From assembly GCF_000423465.1 (NCBI RefSeq), contig NZ_AUIA01000018.1, positions 50,504 through 114,503 on the forward strand: a stretch of 64,000 bases of DNA, written 5' to 3'. Shown here in pieces: positions 51,288 through 60,300 of this stretch. The notes beneath the pieces are model-generated. The model did not search any database and was not told the DNA's origin. It saw nothing but the letters and a program-made list of their open reading frames with translations. The position numbers and the translations under genes are program-made. The DNA is from Propionicicella superfundia DSM 22317. GTDB taxonomy: Bacteria > Actinomycetota > Actinomycetes > Propionibacteriales > Propionibacteriaceae. Every line of letters begins with the position of its first letter. Position 1 is the stretch's first letter.

Positions 51288-52298
51288 GTGCCGGAAACGC
51301 GAGTCGCACTCATCACAGGCATCACGGGGCAGGACGGCGGGCACCTGGCCGGCCTTCTGCACGGCAAGGGGTACGAGGTCGTGGGGCTCATCCGCGGCCA
51401 GAACAACCCGCGGCGGCCCGCCCTGCTCGAGGCGCATCCCTTCGTCCGCCTCGTCGAGGGCGACGTGACCGACCCGGTGTCGCTGGCCCGGGTCGTCGAC
51501 CACGCCGACCCGACCGAGATCTACCACATGGCTGCGCTGAGCCACGTGGGCTACTCGTTCGCGAACCCCACGCTGACCATGTCCGTCACCGGGCAGGGGA
51601 CGCTCAACGTGCTGGAGGCCGTGCGCCTCACCGGCCGCACCGACAAGACCCGCATCTACCAGGCGTCCAGTTCGGAGATGTTCGGCGGCCTCGACTACAA
51701 CCGGCCGGGCCTCGGCTACGACGAGGACTCCCGCTTCCACCCCCGCAGCCCGTACGGCGTCGCGAAGCTGTACGCGCACTGGATCGCCCGGAACTACCGG
51801 GAGAGCTACGGGATGTTCGTCTCCTGCGGGATCGCGTTCAACCACGAGGGCGAGAACCGCGGGGAGGAGTTCGTCACGCGCAAGATCTCGAAGGCGGTGG
51901 CGCGCATCCACCTCGGCCTGCAGGACAGGGTGCGGCTCGGGGCGCTGTGGCCGAAGCGTGACTGGGGATACGCCGGCGACTACGTCGAAGGCATGTGGCG
52001 GATGCTCCAGCACTCCGAACCCGGCGACTTCGTGCTCGCCTCCGGCGTCACCCATTCCATCGAGGACTTCCTCACCGCCGCGTTCGCCCGGATCGGCGTC
52101 GAGGACTGGCGCCCGTACGTCGAGCACGACGAGGCGCTGCTGCGGCCCGCCGAGGTGGACATCCTGCTCGGCAACCCCGCGAAGGCCCACAGCGTGCTCG
52201 GATGGGAGCGACGCGTCGACTTCGAGGGACTGGTGGACCTCATGGTCGCCGCCGACCTCGACCGCGAGCGCAGGGCGCACCCCGAGGCGGCCCGGTGA
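51288..52298 (+). CDS. gmd: GDP-mannose 4,6-dehydratase
   Basis: A 336-residue short-chain-dehydrogenase-fold enzyme. It has NAD(P)-binding GITGQDGGHLAGLL, YHMAALSHVGYSF, the catalytic YQASSSEMFG and Y-x3-K in SPYGVAKLYAHW, and NHEGENRGEEFVTRKI, which binds GDP-mannose. It makes GDP-4-keto-6-deoxymannose, the precursor of rhamnose, fucose and related deoxysugars. GTG 51288 follows AAGGGGG. Its stop overlaps the reductase start. Confidence 0.92.
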   Translation: MPETRVALITGITGQDGGHLAGLLHGKGYEVVGLIRGQNNPRRPALLEAHPFVRLVEGDVTDPVSLARVVDHADPTEIYHMAALSHVGYSFANPTLTMSVTGQGTLNVLEAVRLTGRTDKTRIYQASSSEMFGGLDYNRPGLGYDEDSRFHPRSPYGVAKLYAHWIARNYRESYGMFVSCGIAFNHEGENRGEEFVTRKISKAVARIHLGLQDRVRLGALWPKRDWGYAGDYVEGMWRMLQHSEPGDFVLASGVTHSIEDFLTAAFARIGVEDWRPYVEHDEALLRPAEVDILLGNPAKAHSVLGWERRVDFEGLVDLMVAADLDRERRAHPEAAR

Positions 52299-53218
52299 CG
52301 CGACCGGGCGGCGGCACCGTCACGGTGACGGGTGCGAGCGGGTTCGTCGGCGCACATGTCGTGGAGCTGCTGCACGAGCGCGGGCTCGAGGTCGTCGGCG
52401 TCGTCGACCAGGACGATCCCGCCGGCGAAGCCGACGACCTGGTGATCGCCGACCTCGCGGCGGGTTTCCCGGCCGAGGCCCTGAGCGACGTCGTCATCCA
52501 CCTCGCGGGCCTGACCGCCGTCGGCCCGTCCTTCGCGGAGCCCCAGCGCTACCTGGAGTCCAACAGCGCCATGGTCACCCACCTGTGCGAGACCGTCCTG
52601 TCCTCCGGTCGGCCGGTCCGCACGCTCGTCGCGGGCAGTGCGGCGGTGTACGGGGGTGCGTCCGGCGACACGCCGCTCGACGAGTCGGCCCCGCTGCGGC
52701 CCGCCTCGCCGTACGCCGTGAGCAAGGTGCTCGTCGAGTACCAGGTCGGCTACTACCGCACCCGCGGCCTGGACGCCGTCGTGATGAGGCCCTTCGGCAG
52801 CCTCGGCCCCGGGCAGGGCACGGGATTCCTCGTCCCCGACCTCACCGCCAAGGTGCAGGCGCTGGCGCCCGGGGAGCCGCTGCCCACCGGCCCGCTGGAC
52901 ATGGAGCGCGACTACACCGACGTGCGGGACGTCGCGCGGGCCTATGTGGAGGTCGCGCTCGCCGAGCGTCCGGCCCACGACGTGTACAACGTGGCCTCGG
53001 GGCGGGCCGTCGCGGTCCACGACATCCTGGCCCTCGTCTGCGCGTCGCTGGGACGTCCCGTGCCCGCCCTCGCCATCGACCCCGCCCGCGCGCGGGCAGC
53101 AGATCCCAGCCGCGTCGTCGGGGACGCGTCCCGGCTGCGGCGCGAGTTCGGCTGGACACCCCGGATCCCGCTCGCGACCTCGATCACGGACTATCACGAA
53201 GGCTTGGAGCAGGCATGA
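52295..53218 (+). CDS. GDP-6-deoxy-4-keto-mannose reductase-like NAD-dependent epimerase
   Basis: A 307-residue extended SDR: TGASGFVGAHVVELL near the N-terminus, VAGSAAVYGG and the catalytic SPYAVSKVLVEY, then a C-terminal substrate domain with RDYTDVRDVARAYV. Pairing with gmd (GTGA overlap) suggests an RMD-type enzyme giving GDP-rhamnose or a related sugar; a fucose synthase or C4-epimerase is possible. The next gene starts inside its stop. Confidence 0.85.
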   Translation: MTRPGGGTVTVTGASGFVGAHVVELLHERGLEVVGVVDQDDPAGEADDLVIADLAAGFPAEALSDVVIHLAGLTAVGPSFAEPQRYLESNSAMVTHLCETVLSSGRPVRTLVAGSAAVYGGASGDTPLDESAPLRPASPYAVSKVLVEYQVGYYRTRGLDAVVMRPFGSLGPGQGTGFLVPDLTAKVQALAPGEPLPTGPLDMERDYTDVRDVARAYVEVALAERPAHDVYNVASGRAVAVHDILALVCASLGRPVPALAIDPARARAADPSRVVGDASRLRREFGWTPRIPLATSITDYHEGLEQA

Positions 53219-54312
53219 CCGGTGTCATCGTCCACGAGTGGATCGAGCCGCTCGGAGGGGCGGAAAGGGTCGCCGACCGGATCTCGGGCCTCTATCCCGA
53301 CGCCCCCATCGTCACGCTGTGGAACGACGCGCCGGAGCGCTTCGCCGCGGGGCGCGTGGCCGAGAGCTGGCTGGCGCGCACGCCGCTGCGACACCACAAG
53401 GCGCTCGCCCTGCCGCTCATGCCCGCGACGTGGCGGCATCTCGGCCGCAGCGACGCGTCGTGGGTTCTCGCCTTCTCGCACCTGTTCAGCCACCATGTGC
53501 GGTTCTCGGGCCCGGCGCGCGGCGCGCGCAAGCTCGTGTACTGCTACACGCCGGCCCGGTACATCTGGAATCCGGAGTCGGACGTCCGCGGCCAGGGCGT
53601 CGCGCAACGCATCGCGTCGCCCGGGCTGCGCGTCCTCGACAGGGCGCGTGCGCAGGAGGCCGACTCGATCGCGGTCGTGAGCCACTTCGTCCGCGAGCGT
53701 GTCGAGCGGTACTGGCACCGCGACGCCGTCGTCATCAATCCGCCGGTCGCCGTGGCGTCCTTCGCCCGGCACGGCGGGCTCACCGCGGCCGAGGAGGACG
53801 TCCTGGCAGCGCTCCCGGACACGTTCCTGCTGGGCGCGTCCCGATTCGTCGCGTACAAGCGGCTGGATCTCGTCATCGCGGCGGGCCGGGCCGCGGACGT
53901 CCCGGTCGTGCTGGCCGGCGACGGTCCCGAGCGCGCCCACCTGGAGGAGCTGGCGGCCGGGCATCCGGGGCTGGTCCACTTCGTGCCGCGCCCGTCCGAC
54001 GCCCTGCTGCGGGCCTTGTACCAGGCGTGCCTGGCGTACGTGTTCCCGCCCGTCGAGGACTTCGGGATCATGCCGTTGGAGGCGATGGCGGCGGGGGCGC
54101 CGGTCATCGCCCGGCGACAGGGAGGCGCGGCCGAGACCGTCCTCGACAAAGTGACGGGCGCCCTCGTGGACGACTTCTCCGGAGCCGAGGTGCGGGAGGC
54201 GCTGGAGCGTGCGGGGACCGCGGCGCCCGCCGCGCTGGCGGCCCGTGCGGCGGAGTTCGACGAGACCGTGTTCGACGCGCGGATCCGGGCCTGGCTGGGC
54301 CCTGACGCCTGA
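53215..54312 (+). CDS. Glycosyltransferase, GT4 (mannosyl/deoxysugar-transferase-like)
   Basis: A 365-residue GT-B enzyme. VHEWIEPLGGAERVADRI opens the acceptor domain, and YCYTPARYIWNPESD is typical of the WbaZ/WbdA-like group. The donor domain has GASRFVAYKRLDLVIAAG and the E-x7-E motif EDFGIMPLEAMAAGAPVI. It very probably transfers the GDP-sugar made by the two preceding genes, with which it is coupled (ATGA). Confidence 0.88.
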   Translation: MTGVIVHEWIEPLGGAERVADRISGLYPDAPIVTLWNDAPERFAAGRVAESWLARTPLRHHKALALPLMPATWRHLGRSDASWVLAFSHLFSHHVRFSGPARGARKLVYCYTPARYIWNPESDVRGQGVAQRIASPGLRVLDRARAQEADSIAVVSHFVRERVERYWHRDAVVINPPVAVASFARHGGLTAAEEDVLAALPDTFLLGASRFVAYKRLDLVIAAGRAADVPVVLAGDGPERAHLEELAAGHPGLVHFVPRPSDALLRALYQACLAYVFPPVEDFGIMPLEAMAAGAPVIARRQGGAAETVLDKVTGALVDDFSGAEVREALERAGTAAPAALAARAAEFDETVFDARIRAWLGPDA

Positions 54313-54406
54313 ACGACCGACAGCCGCGCTGTTGCCCGACCGTGGCGGGGTGCGGTTCGATGAAGATGTCCGGCGGGAGGGCCGCCGATGTCTGGGGGGG
54401 ACACAC

Positions 54407-55564
54407 ATGGGGATCGAACACGGGCCTGCGCCCATCGCGACGTGGCGTGACCGGTGGAGCGGACAACCGGGCGGCGTCGTCGTCCTCGATCTGGGCGAAC
54501 AGCCGCCGTCGGATCTGTTCCCGTTGCCCTCCGACCCGTTGCCGGACCCGGCGTATCCGACCCGGATGGTCATGAGCTCCGTGAGCGGGCTGCTGCAACT
54601 GGAGGACGATCCGACGACGCCGGAGGAGCCGATCGGGGTCGAGCCCGCGGCTCTCGTCCGGCAGGCCGAGCTGTGCGTGGACGATGCCGAGGCGGCCGGG
54701 TTCGTGATCCCGGGCACGCGCGTCCTGGAGTACCCGAGTCCGCATGGCGGCTCGTGGGCCCGGCAGTTGGCCCGCCGCGACATGGTCGAGGTCGCCGCGG
54801 GCGAGGCCGAGCTCCTGGTCGACGTGCACGGCATGATGCACGACGCGGACCAGCATGCGGGGTTCACCGAGCGGCTGAGCCACATGGGGCCTGACAGCGT
54901 CCTGCTGATGATGATCCACAACGTGACGTCGATCGTCCGCAACGGCATGTGGAACGCCTTGAAGAACGGGCATTTCGCGTACTATTCGGCGCCGTCGCTG
55001 GTGCGTATGGCCCGCGAGATCGGCCTCGTGGGCGTGGGGGCGTGGGAGTACGCGCTCTACGGCAACGGGACCACGATGCTGGCGTTCGCGCGGGCCGGCA
55101 GCCGCTGGGGCGGCGAGGCGGCATCGGTGACCGACCTGGTCGCGAAGGAGACCGCCGAGGGCGTCACCGACCCGCAGTGGGTCGCGTCCCTGGGCCGGTC
55201 GCTGGAGACGTCGGTGGCCGCGATCCGCGCGTACCTGGCGAACACCCGGGCCGCGGGCCTGAAGGTCGGCGGGTACGGTGCCGCGTCGCGCACGTCGGCG
55301 CTGCTGTGCTCGGCCGAGGTCACGACGGACGACGTCACGGTGATCGCCGATGCGGCCCCGGGCAAGCACGGCCGGACGATGCCGCGCAACCGCATCCCCA
55401 TCGTCTCGCCGGCCGACCTCGTCGCCTCCCGGCCCGACCGGGTGCTGCTGTTCGTCCCCGATCTGTTGCCCGAGGTGCGTGCGGCGTACCCCGAGATCGA
55501 GGCCGGCGGCGGGAGGTGGGTCGTCATGGACCCGACTCCCCGCGAGGTCCCGCCCGCGAGCTGA
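54407..55564 (+). CDS. Sugar C-methyltransferase homologue, degenerate
   Basis: A 385-residue member of the three-domain sugar C-methyltransferase family. The C-terminal domain is well kept (GGYGAASRTSALL, VIADAAPGKHGRTMP and IPIVSPADLV). The N-terminal zinc domain has lost its CxxC cysteines, SAM motif I reads VLEYPSPHGGSW instead of the Gly-rich form, and the catalytic Y-H-E-H is LKNGHFAYYS. ATG 54407 has a GGGGGG site. It may be inactive as a methyltransferase or do different chemistry on a 4-keto sugar. Confidence 0.8.
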   Translation: MGIEHGPAPIATWRDRWSGQPGGVVVLDLGEQPPSDLFPLPSDPLPDPAYPTRMVMSSVSGLLQLEDDPTTPEEPIGVEPAALVRQAELCVDDAEAAGFVIPGTRVLEYPSPHGGSWARQLARRDMVEVAAGEAELLVDVHGMMHDADQHAGFTERLSHMGPDSVLLMMIHNVTSIVRNGMWNALKNGHFAYYSAPSLVRMAREIGLVGVGAWEYALYGNGTTMLAFARAGSRWGGEAASVTDLVAKETAEGVTDPQWVASLGRSLETSVAAIRAYLANTRAAGLKVGGYGAASRTSALLCSAEVTTDDVTVIADAAPGKHGRTMPRNRIPIVSPADLVASRPDRVLLFVPDLLPEVRAAYPEIEAGGGRWVVMDPTPREVPPAS

Positions 55565-55606
55565 TCCGCACGCGCGGCGCCCGCGACCGGTTCGCGGCGG
55601 CGGCCG

Positions 55607-56158
55607 TCAGTCGACGCCGAGGAACTCCTTGTAGGCGGCCCAGGACATCCCGGCACGATCGCGCTCGCTCACGATGGTGATGGGTGCCGGCCAGCGGATC
55701 CCGAGCTCCGGGTCGTCGTAGGCGACGGTGATGTCCTCGTCGGGACCGTAGAAGTCGTCGATCTTGTAGCAGAAGTCCGTGACGGCGGTGAGCGCCTGGT
55801 ACCCGTGGAGGAAGCCGCGGGGGATGAAGACCTGCCGGGCGGTCTGGTCGTCCAGCACGAACGTCCGCACCTCGCCGAACGTGGGCGATCCCACCCGGGT
55901 GTCGACCGTGACGTCCAGCACCGCGCCGTGCGCGCACCGCACGAGCTTGGCTTCGCCCTTGTTGATGCGCCCGTGCATGCCCCGGACGACGCCCTGGTAG
56001 GAGCGCGACTGGTTCTCCTGTTTGAAGCCCGTCGCGTCGATGCCCGCCTGGGCGGCGTAGTCCACGTCGTAGGTGCGGGTGAAGTACCCGCGCTCGTCCC
56101 GGTGCGGCGTGGGCTCGAAGACGACCAGCCCCTCGATGTCCGTCTCGATGATCTTCAT
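55607..56158 (-). CDS. dTDP-4-dehydrorhamnose 3,5-epimerase-like (RmlC family) cupin
   Basis: A 183-residue cupin with DERGYFTRTYD, QENQSRSYQGVVRGMHGR (catalytic His in RGMH), LDVTVDTRVGSPTFG, and FIPRGFLHGYQAL. It isomerises C3 and C5 of a 4-keto-6-deoxysugar nucleotide. No rmlA, rmlB or rmlD is present in the window, so it may act on the GDP-4-keto sugar of gmd or with genes elsewhere. Convergent with the C-methyltransferase homologue. Confidence 0.9.
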   Translation of the reverse strand: MKIIETDIEGLVVFEPTPHRDERGYFTRTYDVDYAAQAGIDATGFKQENQSRSYQGVVRGMHGRINKGEAKLVRCAHGAVLDVTVDTRVGSPTFGEVRTFVLDDQTARQVFIPRGFLHGYQALTAVTDFCYKIDDFYGPDEDITVAYDDPELGIRWPAPITIVSERDRAGMSWAAYKEFLGVD

Positions 56159-56220
56159 GGGCCCACCCTAGTTCTCGTGCACCGGGGCCGTTTCGTGAGT
56201 CCGTCGTCCCGACAGGCCGC

Positions 56221-56280
56221 GCCGAGCGCTCTGAAACCACCGGATTTCGGCGAGTTTCCGGCAGCTTGGGAGCGCTCGGC
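56221..56280 (-). terminator. Structured hairpin downstream of the DUF305 gene
   Basis: GCCGAGCGCTC (56221-56231) and GAGCGCTCGGC (56270-56280) are exact complements, with an inner CCGGA/TCCGG pair. It lies 70 bp past the end of the DUF305 gene on its own strand. A run of GGCGGGA repeats (about 56300-56322) separates the two. Confidence 0.45.
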
Positions 56281-56349
56281 GGGCCCGGTGGTGTCCGAAG
56301 GCGGGAGGCGGGAGGCGGGAGGCGAGGTCAGCACGGCCAGGTGTCGTGC

Positions 56350-56952
56350 CTAGGGACGCAGCCCCTCCAGCAGGGTTGCCATCTCGGCGATCTCGGCGGT
56401 CTGGGCGGTGACGATCGCACGGGCGAGGCGCACGACGTCCTCGTTCTCCCCCGAGGCGATGACGGCCTCCGCCATCGTGATCGCACCCTGGTGATGCGCT
56501 GTCATCAGGTCGAGGAACCGCCGGTCGAAGGCCGTGCCGCTGCGGGAGGAGAGGTCGCTCATCGCCTCGGCCTGGGTCATGCCGTCCATCTCCATGCCGC
56601 CGTGGTCCATGCCGCCGTGGTCGGTGTCGGCGCCGGTCGGCTCGCCCCAGGCCGTCAGCCAGCCGGTCATACGTTCGATCTCCGGTCCCTGAGCGGCCTT
56701 GATGCGCTCGGCCAGCGCCGTGACCTCCGGTGTGGATGCCTTCTCCACGGCCAGGTCGGCCATCTCGATCGCGCCCTCGTGGTGGACGATCATCATCTGG
56801 GTGAACTCGGTGTCGGCCGCGTTGTGGGCCGCCGCGACCGTTGAGGTGGCGGACGCCGGCGGGGTGTCCGCGGTCGGCGCGGCGCAGGCCGTGAGGACGA
56901 GAGCGAGGGCCCCCGCCCCGAGGGTGAGGGCGCGGCGGATCCGTGACGTCAT
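56350..56952 (-). CDS. DUF305 lipoprotein
   Basis: A 200-residue protein starting at ATG 56952 (AGGAG site). Signal peptide with lipobox LVLTAC, then two copies of the DUF305 four-helix ferritin-like motif: MMIVHHEGAIEMADLAVEKA and DLMTAHHQGAITMAEAVIAS, joined by a Met/His/Gly/Asp loop (DHGGMDHGGMEMDGM). The His/Met-rich loop suggests copper or another soft metal. Such proteins often sit in metal-resistance loci. Function unproven. Confidence 0.9.
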   Translation of the reverse strand: MTSRIRRALTLGAGALALVLTACAAPTADTPPASATSTVAAAHNAADTEFTQMMIVHHEGAIEMADLAVEKASTPEVTALAERIKAAQGPEIERMTGWLTAWGEPTGADTDHGGMDHGGMEMDGMTQAEAMSDLSSRSGTAFDRRFLDLMTAHHQGAITMAEAVIASGENEDVVRLARAIVTAQTAEIAEMATLLEGLRP

Positions 56953-57115
56953 GGCACTCCTGTCGATGTCGCCGGCTCCGGTGAACTGCGAGCCGGACCG
57001 CCAGCGTGTCCGGACCGGATCAGGATCCGGCGGGGATTCGGTCAAGACGCGGTCAAGAAACCGCGGCTTCGGATCGGAGGTCCCTTGCGGGCAAGGCGTC
57101 CGCGCGTACGACTGG

Positions 57116-58249
57116 TCACAGCGGGGCGGAGGCGCCGTGAGACGTCGGGAGCGTCAAAGTGAAGGTGGATCCACGGCCCGGCCCGGGGCTGGCGGCCGTC
57201 AGATCGCCGCCGTGAGCCTCGGCGATCGCCCGGGCGATGGTGAGCCCGATGCCGGACCCGGCCGCGTCCCCGGCCCGGGCGGTGTCCCCGCGGTAGAAAC
57301 GCTCGAAGACGTGGGGCACCTGCTCGGCCGCCATGCCCTCGCCGGAGTCCGCGACGGCCACGGTGGCGACCCGGCCCGGCCCGCGATGCCCGGTGACGGT
57401 CACGCGACCGCCCGCCGGGGTATGCCGCAACGCGTTGGCGAGCAGGTTGCCGAGCACCTGCGCGATCCGCTGCGGATCGGCCCACACGTCCACGTCGGGG
57501 ACGTCCTGGGCGAGCCCGACCGACGCGGCGGCGTACCCGGTGCGCACCTGGTCGAGCGCCTCGCTCACGAGACCGGCCAGGGACTGCGCGCTCGGATCCA
57601 GCGCGATGCGGCCCTCCTCGGCGCGGGAGACATCGTCGAGGTCGCGGGCCAGACGGGTCAACCGCTCGGCCTGCCGCTCCAGGACCCGCCGGGTGGAGTC
57701 GTCCCACGGGATCACGCCGTCGGCGAGCCCCTCGAGATGGGCGTCGAGGGTCGCGATCGGGGTGCGTAGCTCGTGCGCCAGGTCGGACAGCAGCCGGCGA
57801 CGCGTGTCCTCCACGCTGCCGAGCCGGCGAGCCATCTCGTTGAACGTGTCGCCGAGCGCGGACAGCTCGGGTCCGGCATCGGTGACGGGCACCTGGGCGG
57901 TGTAGTCGCCGGTGCTGATCCTGCGGGCGGCGGCGGTGAGGGTGTCGAGGGGGCCCCGGATGCGGCGGGTGAGGTACCACGTCACGGCCAGCGCCAGGGC
58001 GAGCGCGACGAGCAGCCCGACGCCGAGCGAGACGGCCCCCGCGCTGGCGAACGCCTCCTCGATGTGGGGGATCGCGGGCGCGTCCGGCGCCTGACCCGAC
58101 TCGACCAGGTGGGCGTGGAACAGGGGCGGGCCGATGATCGCCGCCACCAGTGCCGCGGTCAGCACGCCGGCGACCAGGGCCACCGCCTGCGAGACGAAGA
58201 GCCGCGTCCCCAGCCGCCAGCCCGAGACGGACGTCCGGTCGCCGTTCAT
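57116..58249 (-). CDS. Sensor histidine kinase
   Basis: A 377-residue membrane kinase. Two helices (~17-40 and ~72-92) bracket a short ~30-residue sensor loop; then come a HAMP domain (TRRIRGPLDTL) and HisKA with His159 in LAHELRTPIATL. The ATPase domain has NLLANALRHTPAGG, VADSGEGMA and GSGIGLTIARAIAEAHGG. ATG 58249 overlaps the response-regulator stop. Envelope- or metal-sensing is plausible from the neighbours, but the loop has no obvious metal ligands. Confidence 0.92.
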   Translation of the reverse strand: MNGDRTSVSGWRLGTRLFVSQAVALVAGVLTAALVAAIIGPPLFHAHLVESGQAPDAPAIPHIEEAFASAGAVSLGVGLLVALALALAVTWYLTRRIRGPLDTLTAAARRISTGDYTAQVPVTDAGPELSALGDTFNEMARRLGSVEDTRRRLLSDLAHELRTPIATLDAHLEGLADGVIPWDDSTRRVLERQAERLTRLARDLDDVSRAEEGRIALDPSAQSLAGLVSEALDQVRTGYAAASVGLAQDVPDVDVWADPQRIAQVLGNLLANALRHTPAGGRVTVTGHRGPGRVATVAVADSGEGMAAEQVPHVFERFYRGDTARAGDAAGSGIGLTIARAIAEAHGGDLTAASPGPGRGSTFTLTLPTSHGASAPL

Positions 58250-58959
58250 CCCTTGCCCATCCGGTAGCCGACGCCCCGCACGGTCAGGACGTAGCGCGGA
58301 TCGTTCGGGTCGTCGCCGAGTTTGCGGCGCAGGTTGGCGATGTGGACGTCGACGACGTGGTCGTCGCCGAGCCAGTCCGCGTCCCACACCCGGTCGATGA
58401 TCTGGCGGCGGCTGAGGGCGACCTTCGGAAGGCCCGAGATCACGTCGAGGATGTCGAACTCCGTCCGGGTCAGGTGCACCGGCTCCTGGCCGATCCAGAC
58501 CTCACGACCGGCGGCGTCGATCCGCAGGTCGCCGAACACCCGCGGCGGCTCGATCTCTGTGGCCGCCGCCGCCGCGCGGCGGGGACGCCGCAGGACGGCC
58601 TGGACACGGGCGACGAGTTCTCGGGTGCTGAACGGCTTGGTGATGTAGTCGTCGGCGCCGACGGACAGCCCGATGAGCCTGTCCACCTCGTCGCCGCGGG
58701 CGGTGAGCATCAGCACGTAGCAGTCGGAGAAGGTGCGGACCTGGCGGCAGACCTCGATCCCGTCCAGCCCGGGCAGGCCGAGGTCGAGGACGATCACATC
58801 GGGGTCGAGCGTCCGGGCGCTCGTCACCCCGTCCGGACCGGTGTGCTCCAGTGTCACGTCGTATCCGGCCCGCTCGAGATAGGACGCGACAACGTTCGCG
58901 AGCGCCACCTCGTCCTCGACGAGCAGGATGCGTTCCTTCGTGATGTCGTGGTGCGCCAT
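58246..58959 (-). CDS. OmpR/PhoB-family response regulator
   Basis: A 237-residue regulator. The receiver domain has LLVEDE, phosphoacceptor Asp59 in VIVLDLGLPG and the switch lysine in ITKPF. The winged-helix output domain ends with VVDVHIANLRRKLG and VLTVRGVGYRMG. ATG 58959 is chosen; an upstream ATG at 58986 is an alternative. Operon with the kinase. Probable targets are the DUF305 gene and the divergent redox module. Confidence 0.92.
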   Translation of the reverse strand: MAHHDITKERILLVEDEVALANVVASYLERAGYDVTLEHTGPDGVTSARTLDPDVIVLDLGLPGLDGIEVCRQVRTFSDCYVLMLTARGDEVDRLIGLSVGADDYITKPFSTRELVARVQAVLRRPRRAAAAATEIEPPRVFGDLRIDAAGREVWIGQEPVHLTRTEFDILDVISGLPKVALSRRQIIDRVWDADWLGDDHVVDVHIANLRRKLGDDPNDPRYVLTVRGVGYRMGKG

Positions 58960-59083
58960 GCCCGCCAGTATCGCGCCGAGCCCCATCGGGCCGGTCCCGC
59001 GACCGTGTCCCTCTCGGCGCGTCTTGATCGCTTCTTGACCCGTTCTGAACGGTCACCGGATCGCGCGCGGGCACGCTGGCGAC

Positions 59084-59374
59084 GTGACCGAACCCCGCCG
59101 CGCCGACCGAGCCGTGCCCGCGATAACGCTGATCACCTCACCGGGGTGCCACCTCTGCGATGACGCCCACCGGGTGCTCGCAACGCTCGCCGACGAGCGA
59201 CGGATCGTCCTCGGGACGGTCGATGCCGAGTCGCCGGAGGGAGAGACCGTCGTCGCCGCCCACCGCCCGTCCGTCTTCCCGCTGGTGTTGCTGGACGGGG
59301 CCTACTTCAGCGCCGGACGCCTGCCTCGGCGCAAGCTCGCCGCCGCCCTCGGTCTGGACAGGTCGGTGGCCTGA
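59084..59374 (+). CDS. Glutaredoxin-like thiol protein
   Basis: A 96-residue thioredoxin-fold protein with the redox pair CHLC (Cys22, Cys25) in ITSPGCHLCDDAHRVL and the cis-proline region SVFPLVLLDGAYFSAGRLP, as in glutaredoxin-family DUF836 proteins. Its stop is joined to the ATG of the CcdA-like gene (TGATG). Presumably shuttles electrons in the adjoining thiol-redox pathway. Confidence 0.85.
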   Translation: MTEPRRADRAVPAITLITSPGCHLCDDAHRVLATLADERRIVLGTVDAESPEGETVVAAHRPSVFPLVLLDGAYFSAGRLPRRKLAAALGLDRSVA

Positions 59375-60291
59375 TGGGGGCCGGTCTGCTCTCGGCCGGG
59401 AGCATCCTGGCGGCCTTTCTGGCCGGCGGGGTGGCGCTGTTCGCGCCCTGCTGCATCGTCTTCCTCGCCCCGAGCTACCTCGCTGCCGCGGTGAAGAACC
59501 GGCGGTGGCGGCTGCTTCCGCTCACCTTCGTCTTCACCGCCGGGCTGGGGCTGGTGCTCGTCCCGATCACGCTCGGGGTGAGCCTGCTCGCCGGGGCGAT
59601 CGCCAAGTACCACACCGTCCTGTACTGGGCGGGCGGCCTGTTGATGATCGGCCTGGGAGTCCTGTCCCTCTCGGGACGGATGTGGTCGATGCCGTCGATG
59701 CTGCGCGCCCCCGACACCGGCCGGGCCGACACTGCGACGTTCTTCAGCCTCGGGGTGTTCTCCGGCATCGCGTCCAGTTGCTGCGCGCCGGTGCTGGCGG
59801 GGGTGATGACGCTGTCGGCGATGTCGGGCTCGCCCCTCGGCGGGTTCGCGCTCGGCCTGGCGTACGTCTTCGGGATGGTGCTGCCGCTGTTCGTGATGGC
59901 GCTGCTGTGGGACCGGCTGCCCAAGGGACGCCCCCGGCTCGGCGCCCGGCCCGTCCGGTTCGGCGTGGGTGGTCGCGTCGTCCACACGAACACCGTGAAC
60001 CTCGCCGTCGCGATCGGCTTCGCGATCATGGGCGTCGCCGTCATCTCCCAGGCGAGTTCCACGAACATGACCGGCGGCGACAGCCCGCTGGTGCCTGTCG
60101 GTGAAGGACTCGCCGCCGCGTTCGAGGGCCTGCTGGCGTGGACCGCGCCGGTCCCCGAGCCCGTGGTCGGCCTCGGTCTGCTGGCCCTGGCCACCGTCTT
60201 CGTCGTCGTCAGCCTCCGCGACCGCCGGCGGCCGACCGTCCCGCCTGCGGCCGAGCCCGAGGCCGCGGCTCCTTCCGAGAACTGCCACTGA
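59374..60291 (+). CDS. CcdA/DsbD-like membrane thiol transporter
   Basis: A 305-residue protein with six or seven helices. The two redox sites appear as FAPCCIVFLAP (Cys26-Cys27) and ASSCCAPVLAG, mirroring the paired helix cysteines of CcdA/DsbD but as CC rather than single Cys. A C-terminal extension with His/Cys at the very end (ENCH) is unusual. It passes reducing power from the cytoplasm to the redoxin encoded next. Confidence 0.85.
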   Translation: MGAGLLSAGSILAAFLAGGVALFAPCCIVFLAPSYLAAAVKNRRWRLLPLTFVFTAGLGLVLVPITLGVSLLAGAIAKYHTVLYWAGGLLMIGLGVLSLSGRMWSMPSMLRAPDTGRADTATFFSLGVFSGIASSCCAPVLAGVMTLSAMSGSPLGGFALGLAYVFGMVLPLFVMALLWDRLPKGRPRLGARPVRFGVGGRVVHTNTVNLAVAIGFAIMGVAVISQASSTNMTGGDSPLVPVGEGLAAAFEGLLAWTAPVPEPVVGLGLLALATVFVVVSLRDRRRPTVPPAAEPEAAAPSENCH

Positions 60292-60300
60292 GGATCGCCC

